Notes: generated by a model not told the origin, from the letters alone. DNA of 64,000 nucleotides from Bombiscardovia asteroides_K (GCF_048001765.1 NZ_CP181447.1:992001-1056000); one strand, 5' to 3'; shown: positions 41,671 through 51,275, counted from the first letter of the stretch. Numbers and translations: made by a program.

Positions 41671-41868
41671 ATTTGATCCTTACTCAATCTTCAGATTCAG
41701 GATTATTACGGTTAGTAATGGTACAAAGACCTCGTTCAAGTGTTCCAAAAGTGGATCAATAAAATCTAAACCGCGAGATTGACACGGATCCCGTCAGCCA
41801 ATTACGAATTGCGCTGTGGCTGGAGTGAGATGGTCGCGATGTTGCGCCCGAGCTGCAGGGTTATGGAA

Positions 41869-41906
41869 AGGTCCCTGGGCCGACTATAGAACCGGGCCAG
41901 GGACCT
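41869..41906 (-). terminator. Hairpin after the cmk-der gene
   Basis: Perfect 10-bp arms AGGTCCCTGG (41869-41878) and CCAGGGACCT (41897-41906) just beyond the stop of the cmk-der gene, followed on the minus strand by TTTCC. Likely the operon terminator. Confidence 0.7.
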
Positions 41907-41909
41907 GCT

Positions 41910-44018
41910 TCACTTGTGCTTCTTCTTTTCACGGATATGCACGGAGATCTGAATGGGAGTGCCCTCGAATCCGAACTCCTCGCGCAGGCAGCGTTCCAGA
42001 TAGCGGCGGTAACCGTGCTCCAGGAAGCCGGTGGCGAAGATAACGAAACGCGGCGGCCTGGTTGAGGCCTGGGTGGCGAAGAGAATCCTCGGCTGTTTGC
42101 CGCCCCGCAGCGGATGCGGGTGCGCGGCCTGAACCTTGCCCAGGAAGGAGTTGAGCTTGCCGGTCGGTATGCGCTTGTCCCACGATTCCAGAGCGGTCCG
42201 CATGGCCCTGGCCAGCCGGTTGGTGTGCCAGCCGGTCTTGGCAGACAGGTTGACCCGCTCGGCCCAGGTGACCCGGTCGAACTCGGTCTGCCAGAGCCGC
42301 TCAAGACGTTGCCGGCCGAAGTCGTCCAGCAGATCCCACTTGTTGAAGACCAGGACGATGGCCCTGCCCGCATCTACGGCCTGGCTCATGACCTTCAGGT
42401 CCTGGTCGGCGATGGGCTGGGAGGCGTCGAAGAGGATCAGCGCCAGTTCCGAGCGTTCAATAGCCGCCTGGGTGCGCAGGCTTGAGTAGTACTCGGCACC
42501 CGAGATCTTGTGTAGGCGACGCTTGATGCCGGCGGTGTCGATGAAGAGCCAGTCCTCGCCGTCCACCTGAACAACCTCGTCAACCGGGTCTCTGGTGGTG
42601 CCGGCCACATCGTGGACCACGGCCCGTTCCTCGTGGGCCAGCTGGTTGAGCAGGGAGGATTTGCCCACGTTGGGCCGGCCGACCAAAGCCACCCGGCGCA
42701 GCCCCTCCGGGGTGAGGAATCCCGAGGTCTTCTCGGCCTTGCTGAGCTGTTCCAGCGCGGCATCCAGCAGGTCACCTATTCCCCGACCGTGCATGGCGGA
42801 GATGGCATAGGGTTCGCCCAGGCCCAGCTTCCAGAATTCCGAGGCGGTGTAGTCGGCCATCCGGTCATCCAGCTTGTTGACAGCCAGGACGACTGGCTTG
42901 CCGACGGCCCGCAGCATGGTGACGATCCGCTCGTCGCTGGCGGTCAGCCCAACCTGGCCATCCACGACCAGAATGACGGCATCAGCCAGGGATACGGCTA
43001 CCTGCGCCTGGGAAGCGATGGCGGATTCGATGCCCTCCACGTCGCTCTCCCAACCGCCGGTGTCCACCAGCTTGAATTGGGTGCCAGCCCACTCGGCCTC
43101 ATAGCTGACGCGGTCCCGGGTCACGCCAGGGGTGTCCTCGACCACGGCGGCACGGCGGCCGAGAATCCTGTTGACCAGGGTGGACTTGCCCACGTTGGGC
43201 CTGCCCACCACGGCCAGCACGCCTACGGCCTTGGGGCCCTGGTCCTGGTCATCCTGGTTTTCGGGGCCGCCCTCCAGCAGGGCGCGGTCCTCCTCGTCCA
43301 GCTCATAGTCGTCCAGGTTCCGAGCGTACTGGTCGTAGGAGTCCTCCTCCATGGCCGAGGAGACCAGATCGATCAGGACCTGCAGGGTCTGTTCGAAGGT
43401 CAGATCGGAGTTGTCCACGGTGGTGACCCCGTCGGCAGCGCTCATGAAGGAGGTGACCTTGGAATCCCGGGCATCCCGTGCTGCCAGATTCTCGGCGCCG
43501 GCTGACCCGGACTGGGCCTGGCCGCTGCGGCGGGCCTGACGGACCTCCTCACGGGCTGTCAGCAGCACACGGACCTGGGCATCCGGGGCCACCACGGTGG
43601 TGATGTCCCGTCCTTCGGCCACAACGCCACGCTCCTGGTCGGCCATGATGGCCCGCTGGGCGGCGATGAGAACCCGGCGCACGGCCGGAATCGAAGAGAC
43701 CACTGAGACGTGTTCGGAGACCCTGGTGGAACGTATCTCTTCATCCACGTCCCGGTCATCCAGGCTGACTCTGGGATGTTCGGGGTCAAGCCCCATGACC
43801 AGGTGGCCACCGGTGATGGAATCAGCCACGGCCTCGGTGATCGCCTCCTGGTCGGGCTGGTCTGCGTCCAGGTCCAGCCCGCGATCCATGCACCAGAGGG
43901 TGACCGCCCGGTACATGGCTCCAGTGTCCAGATAGGCCAGGCCGAAATGCTTGGCCAGGGCACGCGAGGTGGAGGACTTGCCCACTCCCGCAGGACCATC
44001 GATGGCGACGGTGATCAC
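41910..44018 (-). CDS. Bifunctional cytidylate kinase / GTPase Der
   Basis: A 702-residue fusion. The first 230 residues are cytidylate kinase (IDGPAGVGKSSTSRALAKHF; YLDTGAMYRAVTLW; AEGRDITTVVAPDA), which phosphorylates CMP/dCMP. After an acidic linker (DDYELDEEDRALLEGGPENQ) comes Der/EngA with two GTPase domains: GRPNVGKSTLVN, DTPGVTRD, VDTGGWE, NKLDD, and GRPNVGKSSLLN, DTAGIKRR, NKWDLLD, followed by the KH-like end. Der helps assemble the 50S subunit. The GTG start overlaps the rluB stop by four bases, so ribosome-related genes are coupled. Such fusions are known in bifidobacteria. Confidence 0.95.
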   Translation of the reverse strand: MITVAIDGPAGVGKSSTSRALAKHFGLAYLDTGAMYRAVTLWCMDRGLDLDADQPDQEAITEAVADSITGGHLVMGLDPEHPRVSLDDRDVDEEIRSTRVSEHVSVVSSIPAVRRVLIAAQRAIMADQERGVVAEGRDITTVVAPDAQVRVLLTAREEVRQARRSGQAQSGSAGAENLAARDARDSKVTSFMSAADGVTTVDNSDLTFEQTLQVLIDLVSSAMEEDSYDQYARNLDDYELDEEDRALLEGGPENQDDQDQGPKAVGVLAVVGRPNVGKSTLVNRILGRRAAVVEDTPGVTRDRVSYEAEWAGTQFKLVDTGGWESDVEGIESAIASQAQVAVSLADAVILVVDGQVGLTASDERIVTMLRAVGKPVVLAVNKLDDRMADYTASEFWKLGLGEPYAISAMHGRGIGDLLDAALEQLSKAEKTSGFLTPEGLRRVALVGRPNVGKSSLLNQLAHEERAVVHDVAGTTRDPVDEVVQVDGEDWLFIDTAGIKRRLHKISGAEYYSSLRTQAAIERSELALILFDASQPIADQDLKVMSQAVDAGRAIVLVFNKWDLLDDFGRQRLERLWQTEFDRVTWAERVNLSAKTGWHTNRLARAMRTALESWDKRIPTGKLNSFLGKVQAAHPHPLRGGKQPRILFATQASTRPPRFVIFATGFLEHGYRRYLERCLREEFGFEGTPIQISVHIREKKKHK

Positions 44019-44788
44019 AGTCCGACCTCCTTATCAAGAGCCTTGATTTCGGCGGCGGAGAGCACCCGGTAGGAGCCCGGACGAATCTCGCCCAGTCGGA
44101 TGGGTCCGATCTGGGTGCGCACCAGACGGGTCACCGGGTAGCCGATGGCGCCGAAGATGCGTCGGACTATCCGGTTCTTGCCCGAATGCAGGACAACCTT
44201 GACGATGGTGTGCTCGCGGTTGTGATCGATGATGGCGCAATGGTCCAAGCGAATCAGGCCGTCATCCAACTCGACTCCCTGGGTGACCAGCCGTCGGCAG
44301 ACGTTGCCGCCAATGTGGCCGCTGAGCGTGGCTATATAGGTCTTCTCCACCTCGTAGCGCGGGTGCATGACGTGCTGGGCCAGCTCCCCGTCGTCGGTCA
44401 TGAGGATCAGGCCTTCGGAGTCATAGTCCAGCCTGCCCATGTGGAAGACCCGCTCGTAGCGGTCCCCGATGATGTCGCGCAGGGTGAACCGGCCCTTGGG
44501 GTCGTCCATGGTCGAAAGGACATTACGGGGCTTGTTCAGGGCCAGTGTGACATGCTTGTCGTTCAGATGGATGCGGGATCCATCCACCCGGATCTGCTGG
44601 CGGGAGGGGTCCACCCGGCTGCCGAGCGTGGTGACCAACTCGCCGTCGACCTCGACCCTGCCCTGGGTGATGATCTGTTCGCATTTGCGACGAGAGCCGA
44701 ATCCGGCCTGGGCCAGCACCTTCTGGAGGCGGATGCCCTCCTCCCCCTGTTCGCGCGCTCTGATCGCCTGTGTGTATGGATGTGGCAT
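44015..44788 (-). CDS. rluB: 23S rRNA pseudouridine synthase (RluB-type)
   Basis: A 257-residue enzyme from ATG 44788 behind GGGAG. An N-terminal S4 domain (IRLQKVLAQAGFGSRRKCEQ) leads to the RsuA/RluB catalytic domain with GRLDYDSEGLILMTDDGELA carrying the catalytic Asp, and GKNRIVRRIFGAIGYPVTRL. It isomerises a uridine in 23S rRNA near the peptidyl transferase centre. RluB versus RsuA/RluF is judged from the actinobacterial context (scpA-scpB-rluB-cmk-der order); the scp genes would lie to the right but are replaced here by the divergent aquaporin gene. Confidence 0.9.
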   Translation of the reverse strand: MPHPYTQAIRAREQGEEGIRLQKVLAQAGFGSRRKCEQIITQGRVEVDGELVTTLGSRVDPSRQQIRVDGSRIHLNDKHVTLALNKPRNVLSTMDDPKGRFTLRDIIGDRYERVFHMGRLDYDSEGLILMTDDGELAQHVMHPRYEVEKTYIATLSGHIGGNVCRRLVTQGVELDDGLIRLDHCAIIDHNREHTIVKVVLHSGKNRIVRRIFGAIGYPVTRLVRTQIGPIRLGEIRPGSYRVLSAAEIKALDKEVGL

Positions 44789-44958
44789 CGTTCTCCCAAC
44801 GTGGCCTGATAGATATGTAACGGATACCGTTCTGGACGACTGCAGCCGCCGAAAGGTCATATCATACTATATCGGAGCCTAGGGAAGTGTTGTTGGCTTG
44901 CTCTAAGCTGGAAACTGTTATTGTTCATTGTTGTCGAAGGGATTGCAAGGTGGGGAAC

Positions 44959-46230
44959 ATGACTATGGAAGCAAGTGCTGAGCCGGTCCTCGAACAGGCC
45001 GACGAGCAGGTTGCCGCAAAGCCCGTCCGCAGGCGGATCAGGCCCCGTGATGTTCGTTGGATTCGTGCGGCAGCAGAGTTGGCGGGCACCTTTCTGATCT
45101 GCGCGGCCATCTACCTGTCCTACATCTTTGGCCAGATGACCATGGGCCAGGCCAGCGTGGTGCTGCCGGTCCTGGGAACCGCCCTGACCTACCTGGTCGT
45201 TACGGCCATGCTGGGCGGCGTCTCCGGCGGGCACTTCAACCCCGCCGTGACCGTGGCAGCCATGTTCACCTCGCAGATCAGCATGGTGGATGGTCTGATC
45301 TACATCGTCGCCCAGGTAATCGGCGCTATTGGTGCCGGTGCGATCGCGGTCGCCCTTGTTCCGGTTAGCAAGTCTGTGCCGGCAGCGAAGTGGCTCATAC
45401 TCTCGGTCAACGGTTTTTCCGGCGGCTCACCTACTGCAGACTCTCTGGCTCTGCGGCACATCACCTTCGGGGCGCCCATGGCCATCGTAGTTGAGCTGAT
45501 CGGCTGCATAATCGTGGTGGCTACGGCCATCACCACCCTGCGCTCCGACGGCCGCGCCCGTCGCAATCATGCTCTCTACACTGGGCTGGCCTATGGCGTC
45601 GGCGTGCTGGTCACCTACCCCATCACCTGCTCGGGACTGAACCCAGCTCGCTCCACTGGCATCGCCATCTTCGCCCAGTCCAAGCACATGGCTGTCAGCC
45701 CAATCTCCCAGCTCTGGCTCTTCTGGATCTGCCCGCTGCTGGCTGCTTCTCTTGTGGCCTTGGTCATCATCATGACCAGCATCGTCACTGACAACATGGC
45801 CATGCGTGCCATGGGTGCCGCTACTGATGCCCAGCCGGAAGCACAGGCACAAGTTGATGCCTTTGCTGCGACCGGCGTTCAGGCTCAGACGGGTGCAGAT
45901 GCTCAGGCTGATGCCTTTGCTCCTGCAGGTGCTAAGACTCAGGATCAATCGGCCCAGGCCTCTCCTGCTCCAGTTGAAAGCCCCGCCGCTGATGCTGCCG
46001 ACACCGTCACTCCTGCAGACACCTCAGCTCAGACTGTCGATGTGTCAGCTCTTTCCGACGTCGATGCTGGCCAAGATGCCGATGCAAGTAAGAATGCTGA
46101 TGCTAACCAGCATGCTGTTGCACATGTCGATGCGGGAACCATTCCCGATCTGCAGGCCGAGCCCCTTCACACTGCATCTGAAAAAGAAGACAGTGACGTT
46201 GAACCCAAAGACAAGCCAACTGAAGACTGA
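44959..46230 (+). CDS. MIP-family aquaporin/glycerol channel with long low-complexity C-terminal tail
   Basis: A 423-residue protein. Residues about 35-275 are a complete MIP channel with six helices and both NPA boxes, HFNPAVTVAAMF (near residue 93) and LNPARSTGIAIF (near 227), so water or small neutral solutes are expected to pass. Residues about 283-423 are a disordered tail rich in Ala, Gln, Asp, Val and Pro with loose repeats (AQVDAFAATGVQAQTG; ADAQADAFAPAGAK; DASKNADANQHAVAHVD). The second gene copy of channel type is not seen. Start ATG 44959 follows AAGGTGGGG; ATG 44965 is possible. Confidence 0.88.
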   Translation: MTMEASAEPVLEQADEQVAAKPVRRRIRPRDVRWIRAAAELAGTFLICAAIYLSYIFGQMTMGQASVVLPVLGTALTYLVVTAMLGGVSGGHFNPAVTVAAMFTSQISMVDGLIYIVAQVIGAIGAGAIAVALVPVSKSVPAAKWLILSVNGFSGGSPTADSLALRHITFGAPMAIVVELIGCIIVVATAITTLRSDGRARRNHALYTGLAYGVGVLVTYPITCSGLNPARSTGIAIFAQSKHMAVSPISQLWLFWICPLLAASLVALVIIMTSIVTDNMAMRAMGAATDAQPEAQAQVDAFAATGVQAQTGADAQADAFAPAGAKTQDQSAQASPAPVESPAADAADTVTPADTSAQTVDVSALSDVDAGQDADASKNADANQHAVAHVDAGTIPDLQAEPLHTASEKEDSDVEPKDKPTED

Positions 46231-46259
46231 ACCACTAAGGATCGAAAGCCCGGAGGTGG

Positions 46260-46607
46260 TCACAGCAACAGCTGAATGCTGAAGTAGGTGATCAGAAGGC
46301 CGATACCCAGGGCGATGCAGATAAAAGCGTCGAAGGTTACTGACCGCACCTTCCAGGGGCTGCGATTCTTGAGAATCAGGCGCAGGGCGCCGCAAACCAG
46401 GGCCGCGATGGACACCAGTCCAGTCGCGGCCCAGGTGTATCCGCAGAAGGCCACGAGCGCGGCGACAAGGACCACCAGAAAGATGATGCCCTCACAGATA
46501 GGACGGCCCTCCTGAGCCTCCGAGACGAAGGGATGGCCTCGACCAGATGTCTTGGGCGGCTGTGGGGGCTTGAGGTCCAAGTTCTCGGTCTTATTTGCGT
46601 CTGCCAT
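46260..46607 (-). CDS. DUF3017 small membrane protein
   Basis: A 115-residue protein from ATG 46607 behind GGAG. After a polar N terminus (MADANKTENLDLKPPQPPKT) it has three helices (IIFLVVLVAALVAFCGY; AATGLVSIAALVCGALRLIL; AFICIALGIGLLITYFSIQL), with RLILKNRSPWKVRSVTFD between the last two. Length and the RL...R...VRS..FD block fit the actinobacterial family DUF3017, of unknown function. It is convergent with the channel gene, 29 bp away. Confidence 0.8.
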   Translation of the reverse strand: MADANKTENLDLKPPQPPKTSGRGHPFVSEAQEGRPICEGIIFLVVLVAALVAFCGYTWAATGLVSIAALVCGALRLILKNRSPWKVRSVTFDAFICIALGIGLLITYFSIQLLL

Positions 46608-46666
46608 GCTCTCCTGCCTCTGCACTTGCTCTGCCAGTTCGAGCCTACCAGCGCTGCTGACGCAAA

Positions 46667-46710
46667 GCGACCGTGCCGCCATCGCCCTCGGACGATGATG
46701 GCACGGTCGC
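46667..46710 (-). terminator. Strong hairpin terminator of the aldehyde dehydrogenase gene
   Basis: Arms GCGACCGTGCCGCCATCG and CGATGATGGCACGGTCGC pair at 16 of 18 positions with an 8-base loop. It is 30 bp beyond the stop of the aldehyde dehydrogenase gene; on the minus strand TTTGCG follows. Confidence 0.75.
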
Positions 46711-46739
46711 CGTTTCAACAAGGAGTGAGAGCAGTCGTA

Positions 46740-48113
46740 TCAGTTCTTGTGCTGGAAGATCAGATGCTCATTGGCGAAGGTGTCGAAGCCCAGGCTGTAG
46801 AGCTCGCGGCCGTAGCCGGAGTTCTTGATGCCGCCGAAGGGCAGCTCAGGCATGGTCACCCAACTGCCGTTGATGAAGGTCATGCCGGTCTCGATACGAC
46901 GGGCCAGGGCATCCGCATGGTCGGTATCCGAGGAGAATACCACACCACCCAGGCCATAGCTGGAGTCATTGGCCAGTTCAATGGCCTCATCCTCGTTGGC
47001 CACCTTGTAGATGGAAGCCACGGGGCCGAACATCTCCTCGTTGTAGACGGGGTTGTCACGGTCGATGTCCGTCAGAACCGTCGGGGTGAAGAAGGCCCCC
47101 GGCGAATCGTAGGGCTTGTTGCCATAGGCGACCTTGGCTCCACCGGCCACAGCCTTTTCGACCTGCTTGGCCAGATTGTCGCGGGCGGAGACCATGCACA
47201 TGGGGGCCAGCGTGGTTTCGGGGTTGCTGGGATCGCCTAGAACCGCGTGCGAGAAGGCATCGACGATGAGCGAGACGAAATCGTCGTAGAGGCTCTCCGT
47301 GACGATGAAGCGCTTGGAGGAGGTGCAGACCTGACCTGCGTTCATCAGCCTGGCACTTGGGGCCACCTTCTTGAGCAGATCCCAGTCAGCGTCATCCAGG
47401 ACGATAAAGACGTCGTTGCCGCCCAGCTCCATGGAGGACTTCTTCAGGTTGGCTCCAGCCGACTTGGCCACGGAGGCGCCTCCGCGCTCCGACCCGGTCA
47501 GGGCCACGCCTGAGACGCGGGGATCGGCGATGGCACGGTCCACCTGGTCATAGTTGACAAAGAGGTTGGTCAGGCTCCCCTCGGGGGCTCCTGCCTCGGT
47601 CACCGTCTCCTCGAAGGCCACAGCCGAGCCTGGCACGTTGGAGGCGTGCTTGAGGATCATGGGGTTGCCCAGAATGAAGTTGGGGGCGAACACACGCATG
47701 ATCTGGTAGTAGGGGAAGTTCCAGGGCTCAACCATGAACACGATGCCGGTGGCCTGCTTGATGTAGTAGGCCTTGCCTGCGGGGTTGTCCAGGGGAACGG
47801 GAGCCAGCAGCTCCTCGGCGTGGTCGGCGAAGTAGTCGGCGATGTCCGCGCACAGCTCCACCTCGGCGCGGGCCTCGCCCACCAGCTTGCCCATGTCCAG
47901 GGTCAGGTTGGCAGCCAGGGCATCCTCGTTCTGGCGGAAGAGCTTGGCAACCTGGCGCAGTTGTGCGGGACGGTCTCCGGGGCCTTCTTGCTTACGCCAG
48001 GTCTTGTAGAGGTCATGGCCACGGGCCAGGGCGTTCTCCAGGTCCTCGTCGGTGGCATCCGGATAGGTCTTGATCAATTGGTTGTTAAAGGGATTGACAG
48101 TCTGATAGGTCAC
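46740..48113 (-). CDS. NAD(P)-dependent aldehyde dehydrogenase (succinate-semialdehyde dehydrogenase type)
   Basis: A 457-residue ALDH starting with GTG 48113 behind AAGGAG, giving VTYQTVNPFNNQL. Conserved parts are MVEPWNFPYYQIMRVFAPNF, the glutamate motif MELGGNDVFIVLDDAD, the catalytic cysteine in NAGQVCTSSKRF and FGPVASIY. Homologues are annotated as succinate-semialdehyde or general short-chain aldehyde dehydrogenases (GabD/SSADH-like); the natural substrate in bifidobacteria is not settled. Single gene with its own terminator. Confidence 0.9.
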   Translation of the reverse strand: MTYQTVNPFNNQLIKTYPDATDEDLENALARGHDLYKTWRKQEGPGDRPAQLRQVAKLFRQNEDALAANLTLDMGKLVGEARAEVELCADIADYFADHAEELLAPVPLDNPAGKAYYIKQATGIVFMVEPWNFPYYQIMRVFAPNFILGNPMILKHASNVPGSAVAFEETVTEAGAPEGSLTNLFVNYDQVDRAIADPRVSGVALTGSERGGASVAKSAGANLKKSSMELGGNDVFIVLDDADWDLLKKVAPSARLMNAGQVCTSSKRFIVTESLYDDFVSLIVDAFSHAVLGDPSNPETTLAPMCMVSARDNLAKQVEKAVAGGAKVAYGNKPYDSPGAFFTPTVLTDIDRDNPVYNEEMFGPVASIYKVANEDEAIELANDSSYGLGGVVFSSDTDHADALARRIETGMTFINGSWVTMPELPFGGIKNSGYGRELYSLGFDTFANEHLIFQHKN

Positions 48114-48244
48114 AATTTCTCCTTCGAATGATTGATAACCAGTCAGCATCTTCGCTGGTCAGTCCATTCAGCATAGCACCGCATCGGACCCCGCGGTCAA
48201 GAATTTTGTCGCAGGGCGACATTCGGCCGCGGGATCCGGTTTCA

Positions 48245-49846
48245 TCAGTGGAAGAAGTGGCGAGTCCCGGTCAGATACATGGTCAGATCGGCATACTGGG
48301 CGGCTTTGATCACCTCAGGATCACGGATGGATCCACCAGGCTGCACCACGGCCCTGATCCCGGCTTGGATCAGATATTCCAGACCGTCTGCGAAGGGGAA
48401 GAAGGCGTCGGATGCGGCCACCGATCCCCTGGCGCGGTTACGACCCTCGTCCAGGGTGTTGGCACGCTCGACCGCCAGGTGGCTGGAGTCCACCCTGTTG
48501 ACCTGGCCCATGCCGATGCCCACGGTGGCTCCCTGGTTGGCCAGGAGCACAGCGTTGGATTTGACCGAGCGGATGGCCCGCCAGGCGAAGGTCAGATCAT
48601 CCATGGTCGCCTGGTCGGCGGGGCTGCCGGAGACCAGACGCCAGGTGGAGGGATTGTCTCCAGGGGCATCGATCAGGTCGGGCGTCTGCACCAGGGCTCC
48701 CCCGTCGATTTGACGGATGATCGGGCGCTGACGCGGGCGGCGTTCCACAGACAGGATGCGCAGGTTCTTCTTGGTCCGCAGCAGGTCCAGAGCCTCGGGC
48801 TCGTAGCCTGGAGCCACAATCACCTCGGTGAAGACCGGCTTGATCTGCTGGGCCATGGTCAGGGTGACCGTGCGGTTGGCAGCGATGACCCCGCCATAGG
48901 CGCTCATGGGATCGCAGGCGTGGGCACGGCGGTGGGCCTGGGCGATGTCCTCCCCCACGGCCAGACCGCAGGGGTTGGAGTGCTTGACCACGGCCACTGC
49001 GGGCAGGTCGGGGAAGTCCCAAACCGAGCGCCAGGCGGCATCCGCGTCCACATAGTTGTTGTAGCTCATTTCCTTGGCGCCGCCCAGGTGCTCTGCTGCG
49101 GCAAAGCCGTCCCGGTCCAGCGGGTCCAGGTAGAGGGTGGCCTTCTGGTGGGGGTTCTCCCCATAGCGCAGTTGGTTGGCCAGACGCCAGGTGCGAGTCA
49201 ACGCCTGGGGTGGTTTCTGCTCCTCGGCCTTGTCCTGCTTGTCGTCGACCCATGTACGCGCTGTCCACTCGGCGATGGCCGTGTCATAGGAGGCGGTCAA
49301 GGCGAAGGCTTTTGCAGCCAGACGTCCGCGCTCGGCCAGGCTGAACCCGATGCCGGAGGCGATGCGATCGGCGGCCAGGGCATAGTCATCCGGGTCGGTG
49401 ATTACTGCGACGCTGGCATGGTTCTTGGCGGCGGCCCGGATCATGGCAGGTCCGCCGATGTCGATGCGCTCCAGGCACTGGTCCGCGTCGGCGCCCTCAA
49501 GGACAGTCTGCTCGAAGGGGTAGAGGTTTACCACGACCAGGTCGAAGGGGGCAATGCCCAGCTCCTTGAGCTGCTGGACATGGTCGGGGTTGGTCATGTC
49601 GGCCAGCAGTCCGGCGTGGATGTGTGGATCCAGGGTTTTGACCCGGCCGTCCAGACTCTCTGGAAAGCCGGTGACCTTCTCCACCGGGGTGACCTGGACG
49701 CCCAGATCCTGCAGCTTCTTTGCGGTGCTGCCGGTGGAGACGACCTCGGTGCCTGCCTGGCGGAAGGCCGATGCCAGGGTCTCAAGTCCCTGCTTATGGT
49801 AGACCGAGACCAGCGCTCGGTTGATGGTTCGATTCGTGGTGACCAT
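48245..49846 (-). CDS. purH: Bifunctional AICAR transformylase / IMP cyclohydrolase
   Basis: A 533-residue PurH, starting at ATG 49846 (MVTTNRTINRALVSVYHKQG); earlier in-frame sequence belongs to the upstream non-coding frame. The N-terminal MGS-like domain holds the cyclohydrolase (ALVSVYHKQGLE, VSTGSTAKKLQDLG, GGPAMIRAAAKN), the C-terminal part the transformylase (ELSY-type EMSYNNYVDADAAW, VKHSNPCGLA, MSAYGGVIAANR, SDAFFPFAD). It performs the last two steps of IMP synthesis. The upstream DUF6350 gene ends 52 bp away. Confidence 0.97.
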   Translation of the reverse strand: MVTTNRTINRALVSVYHKQGLETLASAFRQAGTEVVSTGSTAKKLQDLGVQVTPVEKVTGFPESLDGRVKTLDPHIHAGLLADMTNPDHVQQLKELGIAPFDLVVVNLYPFEQTVLEGADADQCLERIDIGGPAMIRAAAKNHASVAVITDPDDYALAADRIASGIGFSLAERGRLAAKAFALTASYDTAIAEWTARTWVDDKQDKAEEQKPPQALTRTWRLANQLRYGENPHQKATLYLDPLDRDGFAAAEHLGGAKEMSYNNYVDADAAWRSVWDFPDLPAVAVVKHSNPCGLAVGEDIAQAHRRAHACDPMSAYGGVIAANRTVTLTMAQQIKPVFTEVIVAPGYEPEALDLLRTKKNLRILSVERRPRQRPIIRQIDGGALVQTPDLIDAPGDNPSTWRLVSGSPADQATMDDLTFAWRAIRSVKSNAVLLANQGATVGIGMGQVNRVDSSHLAVERANTLDEGRNRARGSVAASDAFFPFADGLEYLIQAGIRAVVQPGGSIRDPEVIKAAQYADLTMYLTGTRHFFH

Positions 49847-49898
49847 GGAAACTCCTACTCCTATGCTTGAATGCCGAGGCGCCCCGCCACCTTCGGAC

Positions 49899-51275
49899 CT
49901 ACTTTCCCGGTCTGCGGGTGGACGAGACCTGTCGTGGTGTGTCTGCTCGGTCGGTTGCCTTGGGCTCCTTTCCCTCCTGACCGCGTGATTGGTTGTGTTT
50001 TTTCTTGTTTTCCGCCTGGGCGGAAGTCTTTGTGTCACCTGCCTGGCGCAGATAGTTGACCAGGGCGTCCTTGATGACGATCAGAGCGGCGATGACGAGG
50101 GCCAGCAGCCACACTCCCAGCAGGCCGACGCCCAGGGAGGTCCCGATCATTCGCAGGGAGGAGGCTATGGGCACGCCCACTCCTGTCAGTCGCTGACGGC
50201 CCAGGGCCCCGTTGGAAATCTGGAAAAGCAGGGCAAGGCCGAGCAGAGTGACCAGCCAGGTCAGGGCCATGGACAGGGTTGCCATCAGGAAGCAAACTGC
50301 CGTATCTCGGGATTTCAGCCCTGCCTGGCGCACGGCAGCGTGAATTCTGACCCCCCAGGGCCCGGTCAGCAAGAGAATGCCGGCAACCACGCCGGCCAGC
50401 AGCGGAAGGTTGAGCAGGAGCAGACGAACCTCCTGCCGGGAAACCGGCTCCGGGAAAAGCCCAAAGAGGGGCAGCGAGGGCAGACTGGACGCGTGGCCCG
50501 ACCAGAGGGTGAAGGTCGCCAGACTGCCGATGTTGAAACCGTTCCCGAAGAGCCATGAGGCGGCCCATATGATCAGGTTGGGCAACCAGGCCAGGGACGC
50601 CAGGCTGGTTGCCACGGCCGAGGCGGTGCCCATACGTGTCAGTTTGAACAGGCGGCCCACGTCTGTGTGATAGAGGGCAATCCAGACAATAAGGGCAATC
50701 AGGCCGGCGGCGAGCATGGCAGCCAGGAGGATCATGCCCGCCGTGAGACCGAGCCGAACGGTCCTGCGGACCTGAACAGGCACGGCCTCTTTGATTCGTT
50801 TGGCAAAAGCCTGGCGGAAAGGTTCAGAACGAATCCAGGCCCAGCCGTAGCCCAACAGAAAGACCAGGCTGGTCCGCAGAAGAATGACCGGGGTGGTATC
50901 GACCTGGATAATCTGGCTACCCTGCATGAGGATGATGTTGCACAGCACCCAGACGACCAGGCCCGCGATGCAGCCGCCGACTGACATGCCCATGCGGCCT
51001 ACCAGAGTGCGGATCACCCATATCAGCAGACCTGTCAGCAGCAGGGGGATGATGGTCAGGGTCAGGGCCCCGGCCGTGAACCCGCAGCCCTGGGTGAGCA
51101 GGGTGATGGTTTCCGTCAGGGCCACAGTGGCCATGGACAGGGAAGGCCCGCCCTCCTCAATGGAAATGATGAGCAGGAGCAGGGCCATGCAGGCACCGAG
51201 GGCGACGGTGTAGATAAGCATGGCTAGGAAGGCCTCTAGGGCCCCTCTGAGCCATGCTTTCACCCTGTCGGTCAT
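49899..51275 (-). CDS. DUF6350 integral membrane protein
   Basis: A 458-residue protein with about ten membrane helices and a charged, basic tail (DTKTSAQAENKKKHNQSRGQ). Found between sucD and purH, the standard place of the actinobacterial DUF6350 family ('cell division protein PerM-like'). The start overlaps the sucD stop by ATGA. Function unknown; the persistent neighbourhood with central metabolism is conserved among actinobacteria. Confidence 0.85.
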   Translation of the reverse strand: MTDRVKAWLRGALEAFLAMLIYTVALGACMALLLLIISIEEGGPSLSMATVALTETITLLTQGCGFTAGALTLTIIPLLLTGLLIWVIRTLVGRMGMSVGGCIAGLVVWVLCNIILMQGSQIIQVDTTPVILLRTSLVFLLGYGWAWIRSEPFRQAFAKRIKEAVPVQVRRTVRLGLTAGMILLAAMLAAGLIALIVWIALYHTDVGRLFKLTRMGTASAVATSLASLAWLPNLIIWAASWLFGNGFNIGSLATFTLWSGHASSLPSLPLFGLFPEPVSRQEVRLLLLNLPLLAGVVAGILLLTGPWGVRIHAAVRQAGLKSRDTAVCFLMATLSMALTWLVTLLGLALLFQISNGALGRQRLTGVGVPIASSLRMIGTSLGVGLLGVWLLALVIAALIVIKDALVNYLRQAGDTKTSAQAENKKKHNQSRGQEGKEPKATDRADTPRQVSSTRRPGK

